Below the pieces are notes generated by a model. It searched no databases. It had not been told where the DNA came from and saw only the letters and a list, made by a program, of their open reading frames with translations. DNA of 64,000 bases from Paramixta manurensis (GTDB lineage: Bacteria > Pseudomonadota > Gammaproteobacteria > Enterobacterales > Enterobacteriaceae), in contig NZ_CP054212.1 of the NCBI RefSeq assembly GCF_013285385.1, positions 3,906,001 through 3,970,000 on the forward strand, read 5' to 3'. A program made the position numbers and the translations under genes. This document shows, one piece after another, positions 1 to 8,901 of this stretch (positions are counted from its first letter, which is position 1; the number at the start of each line of letters is the position of its first letter).

Positions 1-1732
1 CAACGGACGGCTGATCGATTTACAACAGTTCCCGGCCGGGATGCAGCAGTTAAACACTAATAGCTGGCCGAGCGGCGGTTACGATGTGAAATTAGTCCTG
101 AAATTAGCTAACGGTAGCCGGGAAGAGAAAATCCAGCCGTTCTTTAAACGCAACGGCATGTTCCGTTCCGGCGATCTGGAGTACAGCTTCCAGCTTGGTC
201 GCTATGATCAGCGCCAGGGCCATTTGCGCTCCAAAGAGGATTACCGCTGTTTTAGCAGCGACTGCGATCCTCGTAGCCAACGCGTTGACAATAATAATCT
301 CGCCAGCGCGACCTTAGGCTACACCACGCAGTCGGCTATCTCCCTCGGCGGCGGCGCGCTGCTGGATGATAACCATCTTTATTACAACGCCAGTATTGAT
401 ATACCGGTTAACTTTTTGCTGGCCGAACGCCTCTACAGCGACACTTTACTCGGCAACGATGGCAGTTATGGTTACCAGCTTGGCGTCAGTAAGAGCTTAT
501 ATAACATGGGCTTTAACCTGAGCTATCGTGATAACCGCTATAAAGGCGAGGAGCGCGATTATCGCCGTTTCGGCGTGGTTTCCGCCTATGACTTTAATTA
601 TCTCCAGTTCAGTACCAGCCTGTTTCTACCCTATAATATTGGGCTCTCCGCAATCTATAGCATGAATACCCTCTATCAGGATTACGGGCGTCAGGATAAG
701 ACCAACTATAAAACCTGGGATCTTAGCCTGAACCGTGACTTTACCTTAAACGACAACCTGAATTTACGCGTCGACCTCGGCTATCATCACGGTAAAAATG
801 AATATATTAGTAGCCGTGATAAGAATAATGCGCGTAATGAAAACACCGATAACCGCGTATTTGCACAATTTACGCTGGGGATGCGTGAGCGCAGCTATAA
901 CCATTATCAATCATTATATTTACGCTCAAAACTGAGTGATAAGGGCGCTGACGATAATATCTATACCGCTGACTATGCGCTTGATTTAGAAAACCCGGAA
1001 TTTGATCGCGGCGGGAAATACTCCGTCAATGCCAGCCTTGGCAACGGACCGGATTATCAAACCACCAGCGGTCTGGGCGCCACCGTCGATAACCGGCTGG
1101 GCTACACCTCTGTCGGCGTGAACAAATCCTACGGCAATAATAGCTACCGGCAATATTACCTGTCGCAACGCAGCGGCTTTGCGGTCGGTGATGGCGACAT
1201 CGCTTACGGCAAAATGGACAATAACGCCGCGCTGATTGTTGATGCGACGGATCTGCCGAAAGATCAATACTTTGAAGTACGTAACCGTGACGCGTCTTCA
1301 GTGCTGGTTAAAGGCGGCCAGAAAACAACGCTGTCAGTCCCTGCTTACCAGAAGGTCTCTCCAACGATAGAACAAGTCTATACCGGCGATACGAACGCGT
1401 TTTATAACCTGTCCACCAAATCGACCTCCACTTGGGCGATGCCAGGGCAGGCATATAGCGTCAAAGTGAGCGCCACGAAAAACCAAACCGTGACCGGTCG
1501 CATCTATTATCAGGGCGCACCAATGGCTAATGCGCGCGTGGTCGGCGGTAACACGCTTACCGATGAGGAAGGGTTATTCGTCGGTGATTTCACTCTCGGT
1601 ATTGAGAGCAAATTAACCACCCTGTCGGTGAAGAAAGACGGCAGAAACTATGTTTGCCCACTGCGTGACAGCAATATCAAGCAGACTCAGGGCGTGATGC
1701 AAATTCGTGAGGTTGAATGTGAAATTGAATAA
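1..1732 (+). CDS. CS1/alpha-type fimbrial outer-membrane usher, 5' end outside the window
   Basis: The reading frame is open from base 2 (the first codons read NGRLIDLQQF), so the gene starts upstream of the window. At least 577 C-terminal residues are present. The protein is rich in alternating Tyr/Asn/Asp beta-strand sequence typical of an outer-membrane beta-barrel. It ends in a small beta-sandwich region (GRIYYQGAPMANARVVGG, then a Cys pair near the end), as in TcfC/CooC/CblC ushers. Such ushers form the pore through which chaperone-bound pilins are exported and assembled. Three more fimbrial genes follow without a real gap, and the chaperone start overlaps this stop codon, so translation is probably coupled. 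The family is clear; the exact fimbrial type is inferred. Confidence 0.85.
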   Translation, partial: NGRLIDLQQFPAGMQQLNTNSWPSGGYDVKLVLKLANGSREEKIQPFFKRNGMFRSGDLEYSFQLGRYDQRQGHLRSKEDYRCFSSDCDPRSQRVDNNNLASATLGYTTQSAISLGGGALLDDNHLYYNASIDIPVNFLLAERLYSDTLLGNDGSYGYQLGVSKSLYNMGFNLSYRDNRYKGEERDYRRFGVVSAYDFNYLQFSTSLFLPYNIGLSAIYSMNTLYQDYGRQDKTNYKTWDLSLNRDFTLNDNLNLRVDLGYHHGKNEYISSRDKNNARNENTDNRVFAQFTLGMRERSYNHYQSLYLRSKLSDKGADDNIYTADYALDLENPEFDRGGKYSVNASLGNGPDYQTTSGLGATVDNRLGYTSVGVNKSYGNNSYRQYYLSQRSGFAVGDGDIAYGKMDNNAALIVDATDLPKDQYFEVRNRDASSVLVKGGQKTTLSVPAYQKVSPTIEQVYTGDTNAFYNLSTKSTSTWAMPGQAYSVKVSATKNQTVTGRIYYQGAPMANARVVGGNTLTDEEGLFVGDFTLGIESKLTTLSVKKDGRNYVCPLRDSNIKQTQGVMQIREVECEIE

Positions 1733-2438
1733 AACCAAGTCGGCGATATTAACGCTGGGTCTGTCATTAACGCTTACTGCCCATATTGCGCAGGGCATTG
1801 AAGTGTTTCCGATTGTCAAAGAAGTAAAAAGTGAAACGCCTCGTGAAAACTACGTGACGGTTAAATCGATGTTTCAAGCCAAAGACAGCATAAAGGAAGA
1901 TAAAGCTGAAACACAGCAATATGAATTCGTCACGCTGGAGTTATTTGAGGTAAAAAACCCTGGCGCCGATAAAGAGATTTTTGAAAAAGAACTCGGTAAA
2001 AAAGATCCGACATTAATGTTCTCCCCTACCCGTCTGATTATTCCCTACGGCGAGGAGAAGAAAGTCCGTCTGTTGCCTTTAAAGCCCGTCAGTCGTGAAA
2101 AGGTGTATCGCTTACGCATCCGTCCAAGCTACCCCGAACAGGCGCTGGAGAAAGATAAGATCCGTTTTGCTATCGGCTATGACGTTTTGCTGCGTTACCT
2201 GCCGGAAGGGAAACGGACGCAAGGCATTGAGCTACGTTGCCAAAACAATCAATGGACAATAACCGCCACCGGCACCGTGCGTAGCGAAATGCGTAACCTG
2301 GTTATCGACGGACGTAAAAATAAAATGCTGTTCAACGTTTATCCCGATTTCCCGCGCACCCTGACGGTAAACCGCCAGTTGGCTTTTGAAATGGATAAAA
2401 AAACCTACGTCTACGATCAATGCCAATTAAAGGAGTAA
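1719..2438 (+). CDS. Periplasmic fimbrial chaperone (alpha-fimbrial type)
   Basis: About 239 residues. I chose the GTG at 1719, reading MKLNKTKSAIL, because GAGG at 1709-1712 stands 6 bases upstream. This start overlaps the usher stop by 14 bases. A hydrophobic N-terminal signal sequence ends near the Gln-Gly at residue 26, so the protein is exported. The body has the immunoglobulin-like chaperone pattern: an SPTRLIIPYGEEKKVRLLPL strand, then a YRLRIRPSYPE stretch that resembles the G1/F1 donor strands of CooB/TcfA/CblB chaperones. It should hold subunits for delivery to the usher. Cysteines at the ELRCQNN and DQCQLKE positions could form a disulfide. Confidence 0.8.
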   Translation: MKLNKTKSAILTLGLSLTLTAHIAQGIEVFPIVKEVKSETPRENYVTVKSMFQAKDSIKEDKAETQQYEFVTLELFEVKNPGADKEIFEKELGKKDPTLMFSPTRLIIPYGEEKKVRLLPLKPVSREKVYRLRIRPSYPEQALEKDKIRFAIGYDVLLRYLPEGKRTQGIELRCQNNQWTITATGTVRSEMRNLVIDGRKNKMLFNVYPDFPRTLTVNRQLAFEMDKKTYVYDQCQLKE

Positions 2439-2441
2439 TGC

Positions 2442-3359
2442 ATGAAACGTACTGTGCTACTGGCCCTGCTGGCGCTCAATATCGGCCCGGCCAGCGCCGG
2501 AGATTGGATCTTCCGGCCGGTCGCCAATGGTCGCTTACAAATATCGCAACAGGGCGGTGCGGAACAGGGTCCGGATATGCTGGTACAACGCCAAGCAGAG
2601 CAAGCGTCGCTCACGTTGCAAGTCATGCCTGCCGGTATGGGACATTGTGAGAATGGTGTTTTAACCGGTAGCGGTCCGCTCTCGTCGATTCGTATTCCGC
2701 TGGTACCGGTGATTCGTAGCATTGCCCAGCCCGGCCTTAGCGCGCAGTGCGGCGAATCGCTGCAGTTTGATGCGCCCGCGCAAAGCCAACTGGTCGGCGT
2801 CAAAGCGGCGCCGCGCAACGAACGTATCGCCACGGCCGCAATCCCGGCGGCCTTGAGCGGGCAGCGTATTTTGCTGGGGTATGTCAACTTTATCCAGGCG
2901 AATAGCCAGATGGCATCCAATGCGATCTATCTCGACCTGAGCACCCTGAGCGGCGGCGTTCCATCGTTGCAGGCGGCGTTTGATAAGCCATCCCTGCGCT
3001 TTGGCGAAGTTAACGTTCTAAAAAATAGCCTGTACAACGCGAAATTAACCATTCGCAAAACGGCAGAAGCAGGCGATGCCGCGGTACCGTATGAACTGAC
3101 ATTCGAATCACGACAGCAGCGGGAGAACAGCTTCCAACTCAAGGATACGCGCGGTGAGATTTTCGTGCCGTATCAAATCAAAATCGGTAGCTATCAGATG
3201 ACACCGGGCGCGATTTACACCGGTTTAATTCCGGCGGGCAGCGCCACTGCCGACATTATTGGCATCAATTTTTCTCTGTCCGGTAAAAATATCAGCGGGT
3301 TAGCCGCCGGTACGCGATTGACCGACACGCTGACGGCAGTCATTACGCCAACTTCTTAA
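2442..3359 (+). CDS. Probable minor or tip fimbrial subunit
   Basis: 305 residues with a good Shine-Dalgarno AAGGAG and a signal peptide ending at PASA-GDW. It follows the chaperone by 3 bases. The mature protein looks like two beta domains. The first carries a Cys pair (GHCENG and SAQCGES). The second ends LTDTLTAVITPTS, which resembles the last strand of spore-coat-U/pilin-like folds and the end of the next gene's product (GTYTVMVTPSS). In CS1-type operons the gene of this size beside the major pilin is the minor/tip subunit (CooD, CblD). I assign that role by position and fold, not by a recognised signature. Confidence 0.6.
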   Translation: MKRTVLLALLALNIGPASAGDWIFRPVANGRLQISQQGGAEQGPDMLVQRQAEQASLTLQVMPAGMGHCENGVLTGSGPLSSIRIPLVPVIRSIAQPGLSAQCGESLQFDAPAQSQLVGVKAAPRNERIATAAIPAALSGQRILLGYVNFIQANSQMASNAIYLDLSTLSGGVPSLQAAFDKPSLRFGEVNVLKNSLYNAKLTIRKTAEAGDAAVPYELTFESRQQRENSFQLKDTRGEIFVPYQIKIGSYQMTPGAIYTGLIPAGSATADIIGINFSLSGKNISGLAAGTRLTDTLTAVITPTS

Positions 3360-3376
3360 TAAGGAAAGGTAAATAT

Positions 3377-3895
3377 ATGGAGCGAAGCAATATCCGTGTC
3401 CCGCTGGCTTTAGCATTGCTGTTTAACGCCACGGCGGCGCTTGCGGTACCGGTGACCACCACCATTGATGTAGAGGCGGAAATCAGTACCAGCGTGCGCG
3501 TTTATGTCGATGGTAAAGACGTCACCAACGGCAATGTTAGCGTTAAGCTGGACAATCAAGGCGGTTATATGCGGGGCATTACGCCGAAATTTGTGTTTAT
3601 TGGCAATGCTAGCGTGGTGTCATTAAGGCTCACCCCACCGCCGAATAAAGCGTTGGTTTCTGGCGAGAATACAATGCCAATCAACACCGCCTGGATCCTC
3701 GACGGTAATGATAACGGTATTGGCGTAACCACCGGCTCACCGGTCAATAACCGCCCGGTTTATCCCACGCTCGCCGACGTACCGCCGAACGATGTGGGCG
3801 TAAAATTACGCTTTGTCTCCGCACAGCGAGCAGAGACCTATCCACTAGGAAAATACAGCGGTACCTATACGGTCATGGTCACGCCTTCTTCTTAA
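3377..3895 (+). CDS. CS1-type major fimbrial subunit (pilin)
   Basis: 172 residues, preceded by AAGGAAAGG and a signal peptide ending ATAALA-VP. The mature pilin is Cys-free and rich in Val/Thr. It matches the fimbrial CS1 family (CooA/CfaB/CblA): an N-terminal strand of the VTTTIDVEAEI type serving as the donor strand, central SVSLRLTPPP-like strands, and the terminal GKYSGTYTVMVTPSS. It is the last gene of the operon and lies directly before two terminators. The major pilin usually precedes the usher in CS1 and tcf operons, so its 3' position is a variation. Confidence 0.8.
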   Translation: MERSNIRVPLALALLFNATAALAVPVTTTIDVEAEISTSVRVYVDGKDVTNGNVSVKLDNQGGYMRGITPKFVFIGNASVVSLRLTPPPNKALVSGENTMPINTAWILDGNDNGIGVTTGSPVNNRPVYPTLADVPPNDVGVKLRFVSAQRAETYPLGKYSGTYTVMVTPSS

Positions 3896-3914
3896 CACCG
3901 TTTTTTTGCCCAGA

Positions 3915-3937
3915 CCAGAGCGATTCTCTGGCTCTTT
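3915..3937 (+). terminator. Rho-independent terminator after the fimbrial operon
   Basis: CCAGAG (3915-3920) pairs with CTCTGG (3926-3931) over a CGATT loop. The stem is followed by CTCTTTG and TTTT. It lies about 20 bases after the pilin stop. Confidence 0.7.
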
Positions 3938-3942
3938 GTTTT

Positions 3943-3984
3943 GCGGGAATGGTCGATTTTCGGCCATCTTTCCCGCTTTTTTTT
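3943..3984 (+). terminator. Second, strong terminator after the fimbrial operon
   Basis: A long hairpin: GCGGGAATGGTCG (3943-3955) against CGGCCAT...TTCCCGC (3961-3976), followed by eight T. It is stronger than the first terminator and should insulate the fimbrial operon from the LysR gene downstream. Confidence 0.85.
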
Positions 3985-4172
3985 GTTTCGCCCCCACCCA
4001 ACAATGAGCATGCCCGCACGCCAGCAAAATAAAATCATTGGCGATCGGAGCATGCTGATTTATTTTACTTATTGTTAACATTAAAATAACCATCGCTTCC
4101 TCCAGCAAATCGGCCAGGTTTTCCGCGCAGGAGTTTCCCGATATCCAGAACAATCCCGGTAAGGAGTGGGTG

Positions 4173-5081
4173 ATGGCTAATTACACCTTGCGCCAGCTAA
4201 AGTATTTCGTCACCACGGTGGAGTGCGGTAGCGTCGCTGAAACCTCGCGTAAGCTGTATATTGCGCAACCCTCCATTTCCAACGCGATAAAAAGTCTGGA
4301 AGAGAGCTTTGGCGTACAGCTTTTTATTCGCCACCATGCGCAAGGTGTCTCATTAACGCCCTCTGGCGCGCGTTTTTACAGTAAGGCGCAGAAGCTGCTA
4401 CGCATGGCGCATGAGTTTGAGCAAAATGCGTTGGCGGATAACGATATGGTGGCGGGCCAAATTGATATTGGCTGTTTTGAAACCGTCGCGCCGCTGATTT
4501 TGCCTAAGCTGATCCGCGGCTTTAAGTCGCTATATCCCGGCGTGGAAATCATCATTCGCGATGGCGAGCAGCATGAACTGGTGCAGGGACTAACCGCCGG
4601 TAGCTTTGATTTAGCGTTGCTATACGACCACGACCTCGATAGCAGTATCAAAACCGATCCACTGGTCGCGCCGAGAAAACCCTATATTTTGCTGCCGGAA
4701 GATCACCGTTTTGCTCAACAAGCGCAAGTCTCGCTGGCAGACCTGGCGACAGAACCGATGATTTTGTTAGACGTCTTACCAAGCCGCAACTATTTCGTTA
4801 ACTTGTTTACCCGCGCCGGGATTACACCGAATATCATTTTTAGCTCCCCCTCGATTGAGATGGTGCGTGGGATGGTGGGACAGGGATTTGGCTTTGCGAT
4901 TTTGGTCACCCGCCCCTATGGAGATCACAGTTATGACGGCCAGCGCCTGGTGACGGTGGCGCTGAAAGATGCGGTGGAAGGCTCCGGCCTCACCGCCGCA
5001 TGGTTAGCCCGCAGCCAACTCACCAAACCGGCGCAACTGTTCGTTGAGTTTTGTAAGCAGCAACTGGCGCAGGCTCTGTAG
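4173..5081 (+). CDS. LysR-family transcriptional regulator
   Basis: 302 residues from ATG 4173; AAGGAG lies 7 bases upstream, while GTG 4170 would be too close. Residues 3-62 form the LysR winged helix (TLRQLKYFV, then SVAETSRKLYIAQPSISNAIKSLE). The rest is a two-lobed periplasmic-binding-like effector domain (DIGCFETVAPLILPKL, then DLALLYDHDL). The gene converges on the minus-strand ArgE-like operon and is a candidate regulator of it. The region holds only one other regulator, the IclR of the opposite operon. The inducer is unknown. Confidence 0.9.
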   Translation: MANYTLRQLKYFVTTVECGSVAETSRKLYIAQPSISNAIKSLEESFGVQLFIRHHAQGVSLTPSGARFYSKAQKLLRMAHEFEQNALADNDMVAGQIDIGCFETVAPLILPKLIRGFKSLYPGVEIIIRDGEQHELVQGLTAGSFDLALLYDHDLDSSIKTDPLVAPRKPYILLPEDHRFAQQAQVSLADLATEPMILLDVLPSRNYFVNLFTRAGITPNIIFSSPSIEMVRGMVGQGFGFAILVTRPYGDHSYDGQRLVTVALKDAVEGSGLTAAWLARSQLTKPAQLFVEFCKQQLAQAL

Positions 5082-5100
5082 CCAATCCGCCTCGGCCCGA

Positions 5101-6252
5101 TTAATGCGTTGCCGTCATCCAGTGCCGCAACCGGCTTAACATTGCCATGCAGCGCTCCAATTGATCGACACTCACATATTCGTCGGGCTTATGCCCTTGG
5201 TCCATACTGCCTGGCCCGCAAATCAACGTTGCCACGCCAACCTCGTCAAACAATCCGCCTTCGGTGCCGAAAGCGACGGTGGAAAACGTTTCGCTATCGC
5301 ACCATTGCGCCAGCCAACCGGCGAAATCCGATTGCGCATCGGTTAATAACCCCGGATACCGGCTGAGCGGCTCAAAGGTAATCTGGCTCTCCGGCGCCAC
5401 AGCCTGCATGGCGGGCAACAAGGTGCTGGCATACTGCTGCAACGCCTCAACCACCTCATCAACTTTTGCATCCGGTAAATGGCGGATTTCAAAATCGAAC
5501 CGACAATCCTGCGGCACAATATTGAGCGCCGAACCGCCCTGAATGGTTCCCACCTGTAGCGTGCTGTAAGGCGGATCAAAACGGGCGTCTTGTACCACCG
5601 CCAATTGTTCGCCGAGCGTGTCCAGTTTGGCGATCAATTTTGCCGCGTAGGTAATGGCATTAACGCCCTGCGGCGCGTAAGCCGAGTGGCAGGCCTTCCC
5701 GCGCAACTGGCAACGCATCGCCAGCTTCCCTTTATGGCCGTACACCGGGCGCATCTCGCTGGGTTCGCCAATGATGCACATCGCCGGTTTGTCCTGCGAG
5801 GCGTTGAGGTGCGCCACTAAACTCCGTACCCCGAGGCAGCCGACCTCTTCATCGTAAGAAAAAGCCAGATGCAACGGCATCCGCAAGCGCCGGGCGGCAA
5901 AATCCGGCACTGAAGCTAATACGCAGGCGAGGAACCCTTTCATGTCGGCGCTACCGCGCCCGTAATAGCGCCCGTCACGCGCGGTTAGCTCAAACGGTGG
6001 CACCGTCCACTGCTGCCCATCCACCGGTACCACATCGGTATGCCCGGAAAGCATCACCCCGCCGTCTCCCGCTGGCCCAAGGCGGGCATACAGATTCGCT
6101 TTACTGCCGCTCTGGTTATAAAACCGTTGCGAGGAGATACCCCATTCATCGAGCCAGGACTGGATAAAATCAATCAATTCAAGATTCGATTCGCGGCTGG
6201 TGGTATCAAACGCCACCAGCTTCGCCAACATGTCCCGCACGCGGTCACTCAT
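5101..6252 (-). CDS. M20-family amidohydrolase, ArgE-like N-acyl amino-acid deacylase
   Basis: 383 residues from ATG 6252, the length of ArgE. The zinc-peptidase signatures are present: GHTDVVP (His71, Asp73), GRGSADMKG (bridging Asp103), YDEEVG (Glu135 and Glu136), IGEPS and a C-terminal GHKPDE His. The family hydrolyses N-acyl or N-carbamoyl amino acids. It is the last gene of the minus operon, and its start overlaps the preceding stop by 8 bases. The context (NCS1 permease, RidA, DUF1028) points to catabolism of an N-acylated or ring-derived compound rather than arginine biosynthesis, so I do not call it argE. A longer in-frame extension to 6417 runs inside the upstream gene and has no support. 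Confidence 0.85.
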   Translation of the reverse strand: MSDRVRDMLAKLVAFDTTSRESNLELIDFIQSWLDEWGISSQRFYNQSGSKANLYARLGPAGDGGVMLSGHTDVVPVDGQQWTVPPFELTARDGRYYGRGSADMKGFLACVLASVPDFAARRLRMPLHLAFSYDEEVGCLGVRSLVAHLNASQDKPAMCIIGEPSEMRPVYGHKGKLAMRCQLRGKACHSAYAPQGVNAITYAAKLIAKLDTLGEQLAVVQDARFDPPYSTLQVGTIQGGSALNIVPQDCRFDFEIRHLPDAKVDEVVEALQQYASTLLPAMQAVAPESQITFEPLSRYPGLLTDAQSDFAGWLAQWCDSETFSTVAFGTEGGLFDEVGVATLICGPGSMDQGHKPDEYVSVDQLERCMAMLSRLRHWMTATH

Positions 6253-6919
6253 CGCCCGGCACTCCATAGCCCGGTGCCTGACGGGGATCAATGGCACGCG
6301 TAATGTAGTCTTGCATCTGTGGCTGGTAAGCCTGCCACAGCCCGGCCAGTTCGCCGATCGGATCGCTAACGGCCCAATCCACCCGCAGATCAACAATCGG
6401 CCAGGGGTGATCGCCAACCACTTTGACCGCCGCCGAATGAACCGGCCCGGCTTCGCCGCCCCGCGCCACGCCCGCTTGCAATGCCGCCACTAAACGTTCG
6501 GCTAATGGCCCCGCCGTCTGTTCAAATACCTGCACCATCGCGTTGATCACTGCTTTATCCGCCAACATATTGCCCGCCGCAACGCACTCCTCGCCCTGCA
6601 CCGCATGGTAAGTCCCCAGCGATTTTGCGCCGCTAAATACCGCGGTGGCGCCGTGGCTGTCAATCACCGTCACCTGGCGATATTCGCTAAAGCCGTGGCT
6701 GGATAATACGCTCTCCAGCGCGGCATCCGGTGTCATGCCCTTTTCCAGTTCGCCAAGTATCTTCGGCCCTAATACCGGTAAGGTAATGTTCTGGCTGGAA
6801 ACAGCGCCAATCCCCGGCAATAACCACGGACAGCGTGCGCCCACGGCAATGCTGGAAGAGCTGATGGCAATTCCGAGTTGCCCGCTTTCCGCGCAGCGCG
6901 CGGCAATTGAAAAGGTCAT
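6245..6919 (-). CDS. DUF1028 family protein
   Basis: 224 residues. The start MTFSIAARCAESGQLGIAISS and the SVAVGARCPW-like stretch that follows are diagnostic of DUF1028 (an Ntn-hydrolase-like fold). The family's biochemical role is not settled; it recurs beside RidA and amidohydrolase genes. The N-terminal Thr2/Ser4 region would fit autocatalytic or hydrolase use, but that is inference. Its ATGA start overlaps the RidA stop and its stop overlaps the deacylase start, so three genes are translationally coupled. Confidence 0.85.
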   Translation of the reverse strand: MTFSIAARCAESGQLGIAISSSSIAVGARCPWLLPGIGAVSSQNITLPVLGPKILGELEKGMTPDAALESVLSSHGFSEYRQVTVIDSHGATAVFSGAKSLGTYHAVQGEECVAAGNMLADKAVINAMVQVFEQTAGPLAERLVAALQAGVARGGEAGPVHSAAVKVVGDHPWPIVDLRVDWAVSDPIGELAGLWQAYQPQMQDYITRAIDPRQAPGYGVPGDE

Positions 6920-7356
6920 GATCCCTCCCGGGCGGCGTCCTCATCAGGGATCACCGCAATAATATCGATTTCCATCAGCCACTGCGGTTGCGCCAACGCC
7001 GAAACCACAATGCCGGTAGAGATCGGAAACACGCCCTTCAGCCATTTCCCCACTTCCTGATATACCGGCTCGCGATAACGCGGATCGATAATATAGGTCG
7101 TCGTTTTCACAATGTGCGACAGGTCGCTACCGGCTTCTTCCAGCAACTGCTTCACGTTTTTCATCGCCTGCTCGGCCTGCGCACGCGGATCGCCGAGGCC
7201 AACCAGGTTGCCGTCAAAATCGGTGCCAACCTGCCCACGGACATACACCGTGTTACCGGCACGCACCGCCTGGCACAGGTCGTTATCCAGCGATTGATTC
7301 GGATAGGTGACCTTGGTATTAAACATGCGAATACGGGTGTGGGTCGGTTTACTCAT
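6916..7356 (-). CDS. RidA family (YjgF/YER057c/UK114) protein
   Basis: 146 residues from ATG 7356, with AAGGAG 6 bases upstream. The RidA core is visible: QAVRAGNTVYVRGQVGTD, then AQAEQAMKNVKQLLEEAGSDLSHIVKTTTYI, and a C-terminal LMEIDIIAVIPD strand. RidA proteins hydrolyse reactive enamine/imine intermediates, and some act on carbamates. The archetypal Arg of the IDA-R motif is not obvious here; the stretch after ALAQPQWLMEIDI takes its place, so this is a RidA subfamily member, not canonical RidA. It probably clears or hydrolyses an imine made by the operon's flavoprotein. Confidence 0.85.
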   Translation of the reverse strand: MSKPTHTRIRMFNTKVTYPNQSLDNDLCQAVRAGNTVYVRGQVGTDFDGNLVGLGDPRAQAEQAMKNVKQLLEEAGSDLSHIVKTTTYIIDPRYREPVYQEVGKWLKGVFPISTGIVVSALAQPQWLMEIDIIAVIPDEDAAREGS

Positions 7357-7391
7357 GAACAACTCCTTGAAAGCGAAAAGAGAAGCCTGCG

Positions 7392-8789
7392 TTAACAGGC
7401 GTTCGGCTGACGGCGACGGTAAGCGCTATCGCGGCTCGCCAACCAGTAATAGAGCGGTGATGTCACCAGCAGACCAATCAACCAGGAGAGATCGGCGCCG
7501 TTGATATGGGCAGAGATTGGCCCTACGTAGAGAGGCGTATTCATAAACGGGATCTGCACCAAAATCCCGATCGCATAGGCTAACAACGCCTGCGGGTTGT
7601 AACGGCCATAGATGCCGCCATCAACGCGGAAAATGGAGGTAATATCGTAGTGGCCTTTATGGATAGCGTAGAAATCGATCAAGTTAATCGCAGTCCACGG
7701 CACCAGTACCACCAGCAGCGCTAAGACCAAATCAACAAAATGGCCAATGAAGTCTTCCGAAGCGCCAATTGCCGCAATACAGCAACAGGTCAGCACGATG
7801 ACCGAGATCGCCGCACGACTTCTGCCGGTGGGGATCCAGCGCCAAACGAAGGTCTGTACCAGCGTAATCAGCGATAGCACCGCGCCGTACAGATTTAGTG
7901 CGTTATGGCTAATCACGCTCAACAAGAACAGTATCAGCATCAGCGGCCCAATCGAACCGGTCGCCAGTTTGACCGCTTCCATGGTGTCCATACCAATCGG
8001 TGTCGCCAGTACCGCCACGGCGCCAAAAATAAACGCCAGGCTGGAGCCCAGCACCGAACCCAGCCAGGTGGCCCAGAAGGTGGCCGCCACCGGAACATTT
8101 TCCGGTAGATAGCGTGAATAGTCGGAAACATAGGGGGCAAAGGCAATTTGCCACAGAGCGGCAAGCGAAACGGTTGCCAGCCAGCCAGAGAGGGTAAAGC
8201 CGCCGCGCGTCAGAAAATCGGCGGTATGAATATGGCTAAAGATATAGCCAAAGCCAACCACGATCCCAATCCCTAATACCCAGGTTCCGATGCGGTTCAG
8301 GATATGGATAAAACGGTAACCGATAATGCCGATGATCCCGGAACCAATCGCGCCGACCACAATGCCAACCGGCACCGGCACGCTAGCCGCCACGCCATGT
8401 AATGACTTACCGGCCAGCACAATATTCGAAGCGAAGAACCCGATATACATAATCCCGGCGATCGCCACCACCAGCAGTGACCCGAGCGAGCCGAACTGGG
8501 CGCGGCTTTGGATCATTTGCGGGATACCCATTTGCGGCCCCTGCGCCGAGTGCAACGCCATTAACACGCCGCCGATCAAATGGCCAACAAGGATCGCGAC
8601 AATGCCCCAGACCAGGTTCAGGTGAAACAGTTGCACGCCAAGCGCGCCAGTCACAATCGGTAATGGCGCAATGTTGCCGCCAAACCACAACGTAAAGAGA
8701 TCCCTGACTTTTCCGTGACGATCTTCCGGCGGCACGTATCCGATAGTGTGCTTCTCAATAATCGGTGGCGATGATTCAATATTGGGCAT
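7392..8789 (-). CDS. NCS1-family nucleobase/hydantoin-type permease
   Basis: 465 residues with about 12 membrane spans and GGGAG 6 bases before ATG. NCS1 features include the N-terminal WFGGNIAPLP stretch, the GPQMGIPQMIQSRAQFG motif of helix 3, and FAPYVSDYSRYLP near helix 6. NCS1 porters import cytosine, purines, allantoin or hydantoins with H+ or Na+. Sitting between a monooxygenase and RidA/DUF1028/deacylase genes, it most likely brings in the N-heterocyclic or N-acylated substrate of the operon. The substrate cannot be read from sequence alone. Confidence 0.9.
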   Translation of the reverse strand: MPNIESSPPIIEKHTIGYVPPEDRHGKVRDLFTLWFGGNIAPLPIVTGALGVQLFHLNLVWGIVAILVGHLIGGVLMALHSAQGPQMGIPQMIQSRAQFGSLGSLLVVAIAGIMYIGFFASNIVLAGKSLHGVAASVPVPVGIVVGAIGSGIIGIIGYRFIHILNRIGTWVLGIGIVVGFGYIFSHIHTADFLTRGGFTLSGWLATVSLAALWQIAFAPYVSDYSRYLPENVPVAATFWATWLGSVLGSSLAFIFGAVAVLATPIGMDTMEAVKLATGSIGPLMLILFLLSVISHNALNLYGAVLSLITLVQTFVWRWIPTGRSRAAISVIVLTCCCIAAIGASEDFIGHFVDLVLALLVVLVPWTAINLIDFYAIHKGHYDITSIFRVDGGIYGRYNPQALLAYAIGILVQIPFMNTPLYVGPISAHINGADLSWLIGLLVTSPLYYWLASRDSAYRRRQPNAC

Positions 8790-8901
8790 GGTGAACTCCC
8801 GGCAAAAAGGTCGTTAAAATACCGCCAGATACCTTTAATAATTTGAATGGCGTACCCTCTGGCGGCTATAACCGGCGCGAACGCCGGGGTGACTTATCCG
8901 G

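Noticed and set aside
986..1267. 93-codon minus-strand frame inside the usher gene
   Set aside because: Antisense shadow of a strong coding gene, no ribosome site, no recognisable domain. The same holds for most frames opposite GC-rich genes here.
5101..6252. Calling the M20 enzyme argE
   Set aside because: The length and motifs fit ArgE, but the operon context is catabolic and argCBH genes are absent.
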